A DNA stretch of 64,000 nucleotides from Symsagittifera roscoffensis (taxonomy: Eukaryota; Xenacoelomorpha; Acoela; Convolutidae). Under the pieces are notes generated by a model, which was given only the letters and a program-made list of their open reading frames with translations, made no database searches and was not told where the DNA came from. This document shows, piece after piece, positions 46,897-57,564 of this stretch. Positions within the stretch are counted from its first letter, which is position 1; each line of letters begins with the position of its first letter. A program made the position numbers and the translations under genes. The DNA lies in assembly GCF_963678635.1 (NCBI RefSeq), contig NC_087063.1, positions 25,776,764 to 25,840,763 of the forward strand, in the 5' to 3' direction.

Positions 46897-47130
46897 ATGT
46901 TATACGACGATAATTTAATCGAAATGTCTCTACGACTCAATAGATCAGAGCCAATATTCCGAACGATAACAGAACTACCCGGAATTGGAAGAAGACCTCA
47001 AACCAGAGACGACATACGACAAAGTAGAAACTTACCATATAGTTATATGATAGTTCGGCAAAAGCCAACACAAACTTTTGTATTTAGAATACTACTAGCA
47101 ATGAATTTAGATTTTCATTTGCAAACATAA
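46897..47130 (+). CDS. Small leader ORF of the retroelement
   Basis: A 77-codon ORF starting with ATG 71 bp after the primer-binding site. The product (begins MLYDDNLIEMSLRLNRSEP) is Arg-rich in the middle with no recognised domain. It is the first AUG-led frame of the presumed genomic RNA, so it could be a real leader peptide or an upstream ORF limiting downstream translation. It may also be chance. Confidence 0.3.
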   Translation: MLYDDNLIEMSLRLNRSEPIFRTITELPGIGRRPQTRDDIRQSRNLPYSYMIVRQKPTQTFVFRILLAMNLDFHLQT

Positions 47131-48061
47131 AATTTTGAAGTCAATGTTCAAAATCATTTCAGGCGCTAAACAAAATTATTAATATACAATAACGATTGAT
47201 AAAAAGATCTCAGATCGTTTTCCTAAATTCTGCAGTAATATACAAAACATGTTTTGAAAAATATTTATTGAAAAATCAAAATAAAAATTAGTAGCATGAC
47301 AATAAATGGTTAATAATTATAAATCATCCTGTTGTTCCAGCTTCATCACCTAAACATAACAGCATTCATAAGCTCACTAATATCATAAAAATACTAAATC
47401 TTTTCTTTACACAAATTTAAAACATTTTAAACTTAAATTCACTTAATTTTAAAATTAGATCATCAAGGCTTATCCTTGGATCTTAAATCATTTTCTATTT
47501 AATTAAATTTAAAACTTGATCATCAAGGCCTATCCTTGGATCAAAAAGAACAACTTTGTTCTCCCCCACCCACTTAGCTAGTGTCTAACGACCTCAAACG
47601 TCGATTCACTATCCAACCCTTTCTAAAAACCCAGGACTAATAACAGAAATTTTTGAACAAAACTAATCATTCAAATTAGTATAAACAGTGAAGAACTTCG
47701 GTTATTCACCCTTCACTTGATCCCCCCTCTTACCAGACCCAGGATAAATCTTAGACTTAGTAAGTTTAAAATAGTATCTAACGAACTACTCGCGTTCTAA
47801 TTATACCTGAACCTTGTGGATCGATTTACTATTCTCCAACCCTGAACACAATCACTACCCTTAAGTAAGATTAAGTAAGTTAACACCTTAGCTTATACTA
47901 GCCACGAGAAAGTATAAAATCATTCTTCGGAATCGATATACTTTTCTCTCCAACCCTGAACAAATAGACCCAGGTTAAGCTAACCAAAAAATCGTAAGGA
48001 CTAACAGTTTAAGCAAATAGAAATCATTTAACAACCTTTTGCATCCGTCATCCTTAACCTT
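47131..48061 (+). promoter_or_regulatory. Long untranslated leader with repeated motifs
   Basis: A 0.9-kb leader. Two nearly identical phrases, CATCAAGGCTTATCCTTGGATC (47461) and its CATCAAGGCC variant (47521), are each able to pair internally. Three copies of a TCGAT..ACT...TCCAACCCT module occur near 47600, 47820 and 47930, two followed by GAACA. Such repeats in a retroviral leader could be RNA-structure or packaging elements; this is inference. Confidence 0.45.
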
Positions 48062-48529
48062 ATGCCATTTAAAAACCTAGGAAATAAACAAACAATCGTT
48101 TTACACAATTGTGAAATAGATAACAAAAAATACGACCTTGTAATCACACCTCATACACAAACAGTTGGATACATTAGAACAAAACGACAAACATTAAAGA
48201 GAAAAATAATAACTAAACAAAGACAAATAACACGAAAAAGATTTTCAAAAAATCGAAACGCATTTTCAGAATCAGAAACCAACAGTTTAGACGAACTTTA
48301 TAAACTAAAAGAATCAATAGATAAAAATTGCCCAATTCACGATCAATTATATTTCTCTGACTCAGAAACAACTTCAAATTCATCAAAAAGAGGAAAAAGA
48401 AGAATAAAAAAGCAGTATAAACACAAACCAGTACATTTATACAATTGGAATCAACCAATTAGACACATTGATAATTACATATTAACAGTCATCGAACGAA
48501 AAAATGAGCTCAACGCACACCCCAGGTGA
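48062..48529 (+). CDS. ORF A: basic 155-residue accessory protein
   Basis: ATG-led ORF upstream of the gag region. The product is very rich in Lys and Arg (KRQTLKRKIITKQRQITRKR), then an acidic/Ser patch (FSDSETTS) and a second basic cluster (KRGKRRIKKQ). This looks like a nucleic-acid-binding or nuclear-localising protein, but no known domain is recognisable. Its last 26 nt overlap the start of ORF B in another frame. Most gypsy elements have no separate ORF here. Confidence 0.6.
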   Translation: MPFKNLGNKQTIVLHNCEIDNKKYDLVITPHTQTVGYIRTKRQTLKRKIITKQRQITRKRFSKNRNAFSESETNSLDELYKLKESIDKNCPIHDQLYFSDSETTSNSSKRGKRRIKKQYKHKPVHLYNWNQPIRHIDNYILTVIERKNELNAHPR

Positions 48530-50309
48530 AGAAAGTCCAGATGATGATGATATCTTCCCCTTTATAGTAGATGCAACCACTGATAGAGGACAGCATATAT
48601 TTTGCAAAAATTTACTCTTAAATTTGTTTGAACCCGGAATCAGTCCATGTAAAACAGAGTTCCCAGATGTAAGAATCAAAAGACAAATTATCGATCACTA
48701 TCTAAAAGATATATGTAACCTAACACAACAATACGGAATCTACTCCATAGAATTCAGCTCACCAAACCAGAATCACAGTAAATATATAATTCAAACAGAC
48801 GACCTTGATTTAGAATTTTCAAAAGTATTCTCAGAATATATAAAAAGCATCCAATATCATAACTCACAAAGAGCAAACTCCATATTCACCAATGAAGTTT
48901 TTGCGATAATATATAGTTATATCTCGATATTAGAAAACGAAATCCAGATACCAAATGTCTCACCGACAGAAACATCTAAACATATAAGAGTACGACATGA
49001 AATCACATTACTCTCTAGTTTTCTAAAGATAATTAAAGAAAATTTCACGAAAGATGAAGTTTCACAACATACAAAACACGACTTACAAAAAATTTTGGCA
49101 TGGTTCATAATAGATTATTTCACACATAATATTGATTTAATTTCACAAGCAAGAAAAAATTTTAGACCCCAAAACTCAAACGATGATACTGCCATTACAG
49201 AACAATCAGACTATGTTTGGGACCCCGAATGGTCTCATCCCGCATTCATAAACTTCCCGCAATCAATCTCAAGTCAAGCAATAAGTACGATATCTTATGT
49301 AAGAGATTATGTAAGAGTAATACCATTAACCATTGATGCAACACCATTAAACTATAATACATTTTTACCCGATATGCAAAATAATAGTTTAAACTCTACA
49401 GTCATACACAATGAAAACCTCAATGGAACTAGGAACCTTACTCAACAAGATATCCAGACACCATCACACAGCATAAATGAAGAAATCGTACACACAACAA
49501 CTACACAACAAAGTATTTCACCAATACGTCCAAACTTAACAACACCAAGAAATACAAACCCTTCACAAACACAGGTAACCTTACAATCAACCGTTAAACC
49601 TTCGGTTGCCCCAAAATATTCACACATGGATTACCAAACATACAGACCCATGACAATACCGCCAAAAACACGCAAAACGTTCACTAGAAACAATTTTGCA
49701 GACCATAATTATAATTACACACATCCATCAAAAACAAATTATCAACCACGAAAAAATTTTAGTAATTATACAAGATCTCGAAACTGGGATAACCCAATGG
49801 CACCACCTAATTCAGTAAATTTCCAAACAAATTTACATCCTCCACAGGATTGTAGTGAAAACTATCCATTTTTTCAACAAAATAAAAATAAAAAACAAAC
49901 ATCTTATCAAATGGATTACTTATCCTCAGATGATGATTTCTTACAACCAGATATATTTGCACCCTATAATCAAGAATATCGTGGACAAGGAATACAGAAA
50001 CCACATACATATAATAGAATTTTTTCTCCACAACCAATAGATACACAAAATCAACAACCAATTCAGCAACAAAACCCAATTAATACACAATCTTTTCAAC
50101 CAATTCAGCAACAAAACCCAATGATTGCAAACTCGTACCAACCAACACAAATGCAAAATGAAATACCACTCCCATATTATCTTCAACAACACGAAATAAC
50201 AAGAAATCAACTTTCAAATTTTTCTCAAATGCCAAATGCAGCAGAATCATTACAAATGACAATGAATCCATACCTTATGGGTGGATCATCAATAACATCA
50301 AACCTTTAA
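48504..50309 (+). CDS. ORF B: 601-residue protein, probable gag N-terminal part
   Basis: The N-terminal half (to about residue 230) is mixed, helix-like and acidic at the start (EESPDDDDIFPF); the C-terminal half is Asn/Gln/Thr/Pro-rich with imperfect repeats (QPIQQQNPINTQSFQPIQQQNP). It ends TAATG, the ATG being the start of the capsid-bearing ORF. Position directly before capsid suggests a matrix-like gag N-terminus made as a separate ORF or joined by frameshifting or re-initiation. No domain is recognised, so this is inference from order. Confidence 0.65.
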   Translation: MSSTHTPGEESPDDDDIFPFIVDATTDRGQHIFCKNLLLNLFEPGISPCKTEFPDVRIKRQIIDHYLKDICNLTQQYGIYSIEFSSPNQNHSKYIIQTDDLDLEFSKVFSEYIKSIQYHNSQRANSIFTNEVFAIIYSYISILENEIQIPNVSPTETSKHIRVRHEITLLSSFLKIIKENFTKDEVSQHTKHDLQKILAWFIIDYFTHNIDLISQARKNFRPQNSNDDTAITEQSDYVWDPEWSHPAFINFPQSISSQAISTISYVRDYVRVIPLTIDATPLNYNTFLPDMQNNSLNSTVIHNENLNGTRNLTQQDIQTPSHSINEEIVHTTTTQQSISPIRPNLTTPRNTNPSQTQVTLQSTVKPSVAPKYSHMDYQTYRPMTIPPKTRKTFTRNNFADHNYNYTHPSKTNYQPRKNFSNYTRSRNWDNPMAPPNSVNFQTNLHPPQDCSENYPFFQQNKNKKQTSYQMDYLSSDDDFLQPDIFAPYNQEYRGQGIQKPHTYNRIFSPQPIDTQNQQPIQQQNPINTQSFQPIQQQNPMIANSYQPTQMQNEIPLPYYLQQHEITRNQLSNFSQMPNAAESLQMTMNPYLMGGSSITSNL

Positions 50310-53300
50310 TGGTATTCACAGGAACAGACCCTGAATATTCTGTAGAAGATTATTTAAATGCAGTAACAGCAAATTTGATTTTAAATATAGGACCTGAACC
50401 AATTAATACGCAACTACATCAAAACTGGATACATCGACGCACAGCGTTGATACAAACAACTTTAGATGGCGCAGCCCAAAAATGGTTTTCAGTATTGCCT
50501 ATAGAAATAAAATCAAATTGGAAAAGGTTTACACAAGAATTTTCAAAAATGTTTGTTTCCGAAAGAAACAAACAACAACAAAGAGTTTTATGTAATGAAA
50601 TTCGCAGATTACCAAACGAAACCATCAAGCAATTAGCAGTACGAATCGAAACACTAGTTCGAAAAGCATATTCATTAAATACACATGACTATAAAAACAC
50701 AAAGATGACAGAAATCTTAATGATGACCTTAACACCACAATTAAGGAAAATAGCAATAAAAAAGAGAGCATCCCATCCTTCTTCAATTCGAGAACCCGAT
50801 TTAGATTTTCGAAAACTAGTAGACAAACTAGAACAAGCAGAAATCACGATGAAACTCGAAGAAACGGAAAATCTGAAATTACAATACGTTAACAGAATTG
50901 AAACAGCTTACGCAAATATAAACAATATACAGGAATCAGATACAGACCTCGTTGAAAAAATCACTGAAATACTCAATATTTACGAAAAACACCCAAACTT
51001 TAAAGGCAAACCATCTTTCAAAAAATGGTGTAATTATTGCCGACGATATGGACATAGTATTTCTGAATGTAGACAAAAACAGCAAGACAATCATAATAAA
51101 CCTCAAAAATATAAAGAACCAAATAAATCATTCTATCAATACATGAAAAAAGATCAAAATCTACCAAACAAAACAGTCTACAGCAACAACAGTTCAGGAA
51201 AACCACTCCCGAACAATACAAATTATACAAGAAATCAATCACCATATAACTCAAGTTATAGAGGAAGATCACCAGAACGAAGAAACACGCAAAATTCATC
51301 ACAAAATCACTACAATAGACCAAATAGTCGAAATAACTACTCCAGATCAAATTCAAATACACAACGATTTGTTTCTAGATCTAATTCCCAATCAAGAAAT
51401 AATTACTATCCAAACAACCAATCACGAAATTCATCATACAATAGGAATAGAAACTACTCCTATAATCGGAATAGAAGTTATTCAAACAACCGAAACCAGA
51501 ATTACCCGAACAATCGATCAAGGAATAACCCATATAATAGATCGAACTATAACAGACCAAACAATAATTACCAAAACAGATCACGAAATAATTCACAAAA
51601 TCGACATTCAAGTTATAATAATCGTTATAGAAATTATTCCCAATCACCACACAGGAATAATAACCATTATAATAATTCTAATAATCGCCATAGAAGCAGT
51701 ACACCTAAACATCAAAGGAATATAAATCAAGTACAATCTAATCCAGAAACAACATCAGACCCTCCAGGTATTGATGACACAGTAACTGATACGTTACAAC
51801 TCAATCAAATAAACTGTGGATCATCAGATTCAGAAAGTGAAACAGAAAACACTCTCTCCATCAATATGATAAAAGTCGAAAATGACTATGAACCTGTTAT
51901 ATATGAACAACCTTTTTCATCACACATATATGAGAATCAATCAGAACTCCTTCACAATTATTATATTAAACCCGTCCATTCCACACCGACGACACAAAAA
52001 ACTAATGAAATAAACACTACAAATCAACCCAATGAGAACGAAAAAACAAAATGCTTGAATACAAATCACATCTATCAAAACATACAAAAAGAACAACCCA
52101 AAGAAAAAATTTGGACAATACCATTTCTTTTAGAAAGTCCAAGAAGCAAAGAATTTCAACCACCAGATCTTGAAATTGAATTTTTAATTGATTCAGGAGC
52201 AGAATCAAATATAATAAACATTCCCACAAGGAATGAAATAAAAACCTTACACCCAAAGCTAACACCTCTTGAAACCTCCAGTAAACTAGCAACAGCACAA
52301 GGATCAACATTAATAAACTACGGAAAAATTCAATTATTTCTTCTCCCCACAAGAACAATGGAGCAAAACAAAATTTTAAATAAACCATTTAAACAAATAT
52401 TCCATATCACCGATATTAAACATAATATCATTGGAATACCATTTATCTCTAAATATATACCAACAATCAACATCTTGAATAGTAAAATATTAATCAAAGG
52501 TAAATATACAAAAACAAAAGACACATCCCTAACATTTTTTCAAAGATTAAATAAACAACCACCATTCTTTTCAAAATTCTATCCAAATTCTAACCAACAA
52601 AGAAAACACTTGAAACCACTATCAGTAAACATATACAATTTTTCAATAAAGCAAGTTCACCAATATGATAAAAAGCAAAACAAACAAAAATTTTATTTGT
52701 CAGATTTTGAATTCAAACCTATTCATAAATTTTTCAAAATCACAATCTCATCAATAAAATATTTGAAAAAGTCGAATTCAGATATTATTTCCTTACATGT
52801 ATACAACAATACACCTTACCAAGTAACACTACCTTTAGGATTTTTAGGCTATTGCGAAACCAACGCTACAATATCACCGATACACGAAAAAGCGTATCGC
52901 GTAAATAATATACTCCAATTATTAGATATTTGTCAATCCACAATTCTTAATGAAGAATTATCCATAAATAATATAATAAGTAACGAAAAAAGAAATACGG
53001 ATTATTTCACAAAAACCCCATATTTCAAACCGACATTCAACATAAATAACTACACAGAGAATCAACAGAAATTTTTAACAATGTTTAATTTCCAACATTC
53101 ACAAATAACACAAGACGAATTTGAAAAATTAGCCAAACAGCTAATTAAATATTCATCAGTCTATGCAACATCCAAATTTGATGTTGGCAAAATCAGCTCA
53201 TCACTACATCTCCCATTAAAACCAGACGCAGTTTTCAAAAAACAAAGAGCAAGTAAAGTACCAATTCATTTACACGATAAAGTGAACAGATTACTTGATA

Positions 53301-55012
53301 TTTTAGAACAATACAATATAATCTCACCAGTAAATAAAGAAGAACAACCAAAAGGTAATACATTTATCAACCCTGTTATCATTCTAGCTAAAGGAGAATC
53401 ATTAAAAATCGTTCTCGACGCTAGATACCTCAACTCACTCATAGATGAATCAAAGTGTAATTGGCCTATTGAACCAATACAAGTTATTTTAACAAAAATA
53501 AATGGAAAAAACTTTACAACCGCAGATATGAATAGTGCATATAATCAAATGCCATTAGATGAACAATCACGACGTTTAACACAGTTTGTTATTGGAAACC
53601 AACAATACGAATTCAACCGCTTATTCTATGGAATATCCATAGGACCAGCAGCATTTTCAGCTTTTATGAGCAAAATTTTTCGACCACTAATACTCAAGAA
53701 AAACGCAATCACCTATTTAAACGATGTTTTTATGCAATCACAGACAAAAGAGGAAATGTTCAATGTTTTAGAACAATATCACCAAATACTTCAGAACGAA
53801 AATCTGAAGGCCGCCCCCGATAAATCACACTTCTTTTTGACAAGAGTTAAATTCTTAGGACATAATATAGAAAGAAAAACAATCACTCCATTGAAATCAC
53901 GTATAGACGCTATTCAAAAACTCCAACCACCAACAAATAAAAAGAAAATCCAAGAATTCCTTGGAATGTTAAACTTTTTAAGCAAATATCTTTATAAAAT
54001 GCAATTATATCTACGACCATTCTATAATATACTTAGACAACAAAATAATTTTGAATGGAATACAGAACATCAAGCACGATTTGAAGAAATTAAAAAACTT
54101 CTAACTGAACAAATTTCAAACACAATTCCAGATTCAAATCAACCATTTTATGCAATGTGCGATGCTTCGAACTTTGGCATCGGCGCAGCATTATTACAAT
54201 CACATAATGGTACAAATAAAATGAACCTCATATCAGCAAATTCTCGATTATTCACTCAAGCAGAGCTACGACTCTCAACTCTAATGAGAGAATGTACAGC
54301 CATAATATATACACTAACAGAATATGAATTTCTGATACTTGGATCAAAACATCCCACAGTTCTATTCACAGACCATAAACCAATCATCTTTCTTTTTACA
54401 CAAAAGTCTAATCCAAACCACCGAGTTTATAGATTTCAACTAATTTTAATGAAATTCCCAAACTTACATATAGTTTGGACCGCAGGAAAAAATCTTGCAT
54501 TACCAGACACCTTAAGTCGAAATACGCCACCTGAATTACTTACACGTAAAACCACAGTTGAAATACCCAAAAATATAAAATTCTACCTTGCAGAAAATGA
54601 AAAATCACCCCGACTAGAATGCAAATATGCAGTAAAAACTGACGTTGAACAATCACAGATAAACAATCTACAACACTTCCCACTTTATTTAGATTGTCAA
54701 AATAATCACTATGAAGTTGATCTACTTGGAACATCAACTTTTAAACCAATCCCATATTCACAATGGATAAAAAATAACACCCAACAAAAAAGAAGAAAAC
54801 AACATCCGCCTAAAAAAGACCATTTTCCACTAATTGAAAAAGAAAATTTAACTGATAAAATAAACTTATCAGGACCACAAACAAACGATTCAAAATACAC
54901 AATAAATCAAGTTTTTGACCTCCATGACCCACTTGATACAATACCCTTATCTAAATTAGAAATTGAAAACATATTTCTCCCCCAACAGAAACAATTACAA
55001 TTTCAACATTGA
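50309..55012 (+). CDS. ORF C: gag capsid, nucleocapsid, protease, reverse transcriptase, RNase H
   Basis: 1567 residues. Order: capsid-like helical region (about 1-195, with EYSVEDYLNAV and LDGAAQKWF), CCHC zinc knuckle (Cys241 to Cys254), a long Asn/Arg/Ser/Tyr-rich linker (about 290-485), aspartic protease (LIDSGAES, Asp628; HNIIGIPF downstream), reverse transcriptase (Asp1073 in ADMNSAY; FYGISIGPAAF; active-site box Y1136-L-N-D1139), and RNase H (Asp1285, Glu1328, Asp1355 visible; a PDTLSR motif follows). Gag and pol are in a single frame, unlike most retroviruses. The first Asp of the RT YxDD box is Asn1138 (codon AAC), expected to abolish DNA synthesis. It ends at a TGA while the integrase continues in the -1 frame. 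Confidence 0.92.
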   Translation: MVFTGTDPEYSVEDYLNAVTANLILNIGPEPINTQLHQNWIHRRTALIQTTLDGAAQKWFSVLPIEIKSNWKRFTQEFSKMFVSERNKQQQRVLCNEIRRLPNETIKQLAVRIETLVRKAYSLNTHDYKNTKMTEILMMTLTPQLRKIAIKKRASHPSSIREPDLDFRKLVDKLEQAEITMKLEETENLKLQYVNRIETAYANINNIQESDTDLVEKITEILNIYEKHPNFKGKPSFKKWCNYCRRYGHSISECRQKQQDNHNKPQKYKEPNKSFYQYMKKDQNLPNKTVYSNNSSGKPLPNNTNYTRNQSPYNSSYRGRSPERRNTQNSSQNHYNRPNSRNNYSRSNSNTQRFVSRSNSQSRNNYYPNNQSRNSSYNRNRNYSYNRNRSYSNNRNQNYPNNRSRNNPYNRSNYNRPNNNYQNRSRNNSQNRHSSYNNRYRNYSQSPHRNNNHYNNSNNRHRSSTPKHQRNINQVQSNPETTSDPPGIDDTVTDTLQLNQINCGSSDSESETENTLSINMIKVENDYEPVIYEQPFSSHIYENQSELLHNYYIKPVHSTPTTQKTNEINTTNQPNENEKTKCLNTNHIYQNIQKEQPKEKIWTIPFLLESPRSKEFQPPDLEIEFLIDSGAESNIINIPTRNEIKTLHPKLTPLETSSKLATAQGSTLINYGKIQLFLLPTRTMEQNKILNKPFKQIFHITDIKHNIIGIPFISKYIPTINILNSKILIKGKYTKTKDTSLTFFQRLNKQPPFFSKFYPNSNQQRKHLKPLSVNIYNFSIKQVHQYDKKQNKQKFYLSDFEFKPIHKFFKITISSIKYLKKSNSDIISLHVYNNTPYQVTLPLGFLGYCETNATISPIHEKAYRVNNILQLLDICQSTILNEELSINNIISNEKRNTDYFTKTPYFKPTFNINNYTENQQKFLTMFNFQHSQITQDEFEKLAKQLIKYSSVYATSKFDVGKISSSLHLPLKPDAVFKKQRASKVPIHLHDKVNRLLDILEQYNIISPVNKEEQPKGNTFINPVIILAKGESLKIVLDARYLNSLIDESKCNWPIEPIQVILTKINGKNFTTADMNSAYNQMPLDEQSRRLTQFVIGNQQYEFNRLFYGISIGPAAFSAFMSKIFRPLILKKNAITYLNDVFMQSQTKEEMFNVLEQYHQILQNENLKAAPDKSHFFLTRVKFLGHNIERKTITPLKSRIDAIQKLQPPTNKKKIQEFLGMLNFLSKYLYKMQLYLRPFYNILRQQNNFEWNTEHQARFEEIKKLLTEQISNTIPDSNQPFYAMCDASNFGIGAALLQSHNGTNKMNLISANSRLFTQAELRLSTLMRECTAIIYTLTEYEFLILGSKHPTVLFTDHKPIIFLFTQKSNPNHRVYRFQLILMKFPNLHIVWTAGKNLALPDTLSRNTPPELLTRKTTVEIPKNIKFYLAENEKSPRLECKYAVKTDVEQSQINNLQHFPLYLDCQNNHYEVDLLGTSTFKPIPYSQWIKNNTQQKRRKQHPPKKDHFPLIEKENLTDKINLSGPQTNDSKYTINQVFDLHDPLDTIPLSKLEIENIFLPQQKQLQFQH

Positions 55013-56061
55013 AACAATACCAAAATCTTGACCCAGTAATTAGACAACTAAAATCATGGCACAAATATAAAACTAAACCCGTCAAGGCAGATACAACTAT
55101 TTTAGGAAATAAAACACTCCTCCGATATTTTCGAAAATTCAATAATACAACAATTAACGAAAACACAGACCTTCTAGAATACAAACTAAATGAATCTACA
55201 GTTCCCTGTCTCCCTTTAAGTATGACTCTCATAGCTTTTAATATTTCACATACAAAAAATATTAAAGGACACTCTGGATCAGAGAAAACATATTCAAATT
55301 TTATACAAAACTTTTATTTCCCAAATGCACCAATTTGGATAAAAGTACTATGCAATGACTGTATAGTATGTCAATTAAATAGACCTTACCCAAATCAAAA
55401 ACAAATAGCACAAAAACAAGATTTTAAAGGACAAAGTTTGTACTTTAACCATCGTATCTCATTTGATACTAAAGGACCAATTTCACCCTCATCCGAAGGA
55501 AACTCCTACATTATGGTAATTGTTGACGCATTTACACATTATGTAGCACTTAACCCAGTACCACATTGTAACGCTTATTATGCTTACACAACGCTTTATG
55601 AACACTGGATAGCAAAATTCGGACTACCAGAATTTTTAGTTACAGACAACGGTACAGAATTCATAAATAATGAAATCATCACACTATGTCATCTATATAA
55701 CATCAAACACAAACCACGTACATCTCACGCACCTTGGACAAACGGCTTAGTCGAAGGTATGAACCGTTCATTACAAGAATACCTCAGATGTATCATCAAT
55801 GGAAATGATACAAGATATACCGAATGGTCAGCAGATGTAAAACTATTTCCCTTAGCATATAATTCACAAATCACGACAACTTTAGGAATGTCACCATATG
55901 AAATGGTTTTTAACCAAAAGCCACGCAAACCAATAATGTTTACAGCAAACTCTCATAAAAACGTACAAGGTTATTGTCAACCAAATAAAGACTCAATTTG
56001 TTATAACCTTTACATACACACGATGAAGATCATTTTCATCACCCACAAATTCTTAAATTAG
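54967..56061 (+). CDS. ORF D: integrase (zinc-binding and catalytic domains)
   Basis: The frame opens at 54967, overlapping the end of ORF C by 46 nt; there is no ATG near the start (first possible near-cognate TTG at 55009). Counting from 55009, an H-x6-H and C-x2-C zinc module lies at about residues 80-125. The catalytic triad Asp153 (FDTKGP), Asp213 (TDNGTEF) and Glu249 (LVEGMN) has the exact D-35-E spacing. This enzyme would join element DNA to host DNA. It is probably made as part of pol by a -1 shift, or was split by an indel. The frame is lost near 55995, so the annotated tail after about residue 330 is out-of-frame sequence. Confidence 0.85.
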   Translation, partial: KHISPPTETITISTLKQYQNLDPVIRQLKSWHKYKTKPVKADTTILGNKTLLRYFRKFNNTTINENTDLLEYKLNESTVPCLPLSMTLIAFNISHTKNIKGHSGSEKTYSNFIQNFYFPNAPIWIKVLCNDCIVCQLNRPYPNQKQIAQKQDFKGQSLYFNHRISFDTKGPISPSSEGNSYIMVIVDAFTHYVALNPVPHCNAYYAYTTLYEHWIAKFGLPEFLVTDNGTEFINNEIITLCHLYNIKHKPRTSHAPWTNGLVEGMNRSLQEYLRCIINGNDTRYTEWSADVKLFPLAYNSQITTTLGMSPYEMVFNQKPRKPIMFTANSHKNVQGYCQPNKDSICYNLYIHTMKIIFITHKFLN

Positions 56062-56743
56062 CCTCCGGTACACACAACGAATGGATTTTCAACAGAGATA
56101 AAAAATACAATGAAATTTATCAAAAAGTAACAAAAAAGTTGTTACAAAGGCAAAATATTAATGAACAAATAAATTCACGCTTTACACCAGCCTCCGATTT
56201 AAAAATTGGAACATTTGTTTTAATACCCAATTTTAACACTCAAAAAGGAATTTTCTAAAAAATTACAACCCCTTCGTAAAGGACCATACCAAATAATTGC
56301 AAAACCCACTGATGTCACATATAAAATCACCGACTCAGACAAAAAAGAAATCGTTCAACACCGAAATAACCTATTACCTTATTATCCAAAAGAATACGCA
56401 CTCCGCGAACTAACTCAATTATATTCTTTTACAGGTTTAAAAGTTATTCAAAATAACCCACATACGGAAAATACAACAAAGGAACAAAATGATATTCACC
56501 TCGGAAATCAAAATACAAAATCAACCACCACAAAAAACAATACAAAAAATCTAGATCAAAATACATCTCAAAAAGAAAGAAAAAATAAAAAAAATGACAG
56601 AACAAATAATACCCCAAGAACAAATCGACAAATCAGAACATAGAGAGTCTTCACGACTTAGAAATCAACCACGTAAAAATTATAAATTATTCATCCCACA
56701 ATCTAAAATATTAAAGAAAGTTGAATTTCAAAAACAACTTTAA
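55990..56743 (+). pseudogene. Integrase C-terminal region (GPY/F module), broken by three frameshifts
   Basis: After 55995 the coding signal continues in frame 3 to a stop at 56256, then in frame 1 (with GPYQII, the GPY/F module near 56281) to a stop at 56641, and then in frame 2 (SSRLRNQPRKNY) to a stop at 56741-56743. The changes fall at or beside A- or T-runs (near 56240-56260 and 56575-56595), so they are either real decay or homopolymer sequencing errors. The ancestral reading is not reconstructed here. Confidence 0.75.
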
Positions 56744-57336
56744 TTCTACATTTAATAATCTTTGCACCTCTGAAACATTTTACACTTTCATTTTTCAAAA
56801 TAACATGCTGACAAACACGCAGCGATTCTAGTTCATAATTAGCCAATAGGATTCATCCAATCCGTCACCTTCTCTAACTCTAACACAAACCAACTAGACG
56901 AACGATATTAAACTCCAGGCATATCTATAACTATAACTTTACGACCTCCAGGTCAAAAATAAGCAAACCACTCCAACTTGACAACTAAAATAAATATCAC
57001 CATAATATCATAACCCTCCCTTATCTAATAAACCAAAGATCAACAATATTTCCCCAACTCAGACCTCAAATACCCCCCAAACAAATATGTTAAATTAGCC
57101 TAAAGTAAAAGAACGACCATTTTAATTAGCCTAAAGTATAAAAATCTCAAAAATACCCCAGATCATTTGACAAATGAAAATAAAGACAAAGAAGACCTCC
57201 CGATCACCATAAAAATTGCCCCCAACAATTTTTCACAAAACTCAACCCACTTGTCAAAAAACCAATAAATAATCCGACCACACTTAAAAATTGCCCCAAA
57301 CAATAAAAAATATTCGATCAAGAAGTCATTTCTTAA
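56744..57336 (+). other. Pol-to-env spacer
   Basis: C- and A-rich non-coding sequence. The phrase TTAGCCTAAAGTA occurs twice (near 57095 and 57126). No ORF. It could hold splice sites for subgenomic env RNA; none could be fixed. Confidence 0.4.
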
Positions 57337-57528
57337 ATGCTCTTCTATCAAACAGTCACAAAAATTATCACAAACCTCAAACAATTTTTTACGATACTTC
57401 AAACTTTCATAATATTTCTTTTTGATATCCTTGAATCTTTTCTAATAATCTTTATCATTTTTTGTAATGTTTTTTTAAATTTTCTACACTATATTCGAAC
57501 TATTTCTCCAACTTTCAAAAACCCTTGA
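57337..57528 (+). CDS. Small hydrophobic ORF 1
   Basis: 63 codons, ATG-led, dominated by Phe/Ile/Leu (IIFLFDILESFLIIFIIFCNVFL), so a membrane peptide if made. It shares orientation and region with a second hydrophobic ORF just downstream. Short length and AT-rich coding make chance possible. Confidence 0.3.
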   Translation: MLFYQTVTKIITNLKQFFTILQTFIIFLFDILESFLIIFIIFCNVFLNFLHYIRTISPTFKNP

Positions 57529-57564
57529 TTATATCCACAGGTACGATTCATACAACTTGTCTAA

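Noticed and set aside
48213-51650. Many antisense open frames opposite ORFs A-C (for example 49807-50079 and 51018-51362 on the minus strand)
   Set aside because: Shadows of the A-rich coding strand: stop codons are rare in the complement because T-rich codons for Leu, Phe and Val replace them.
51369-51725. 118-codon Ile/Thr-rich plus-strand frame inside ORF C
   Set aside because: An out-of-frame reading of the Asn/Arg/Ser-rich linker; low complexity and inside a confident gene.
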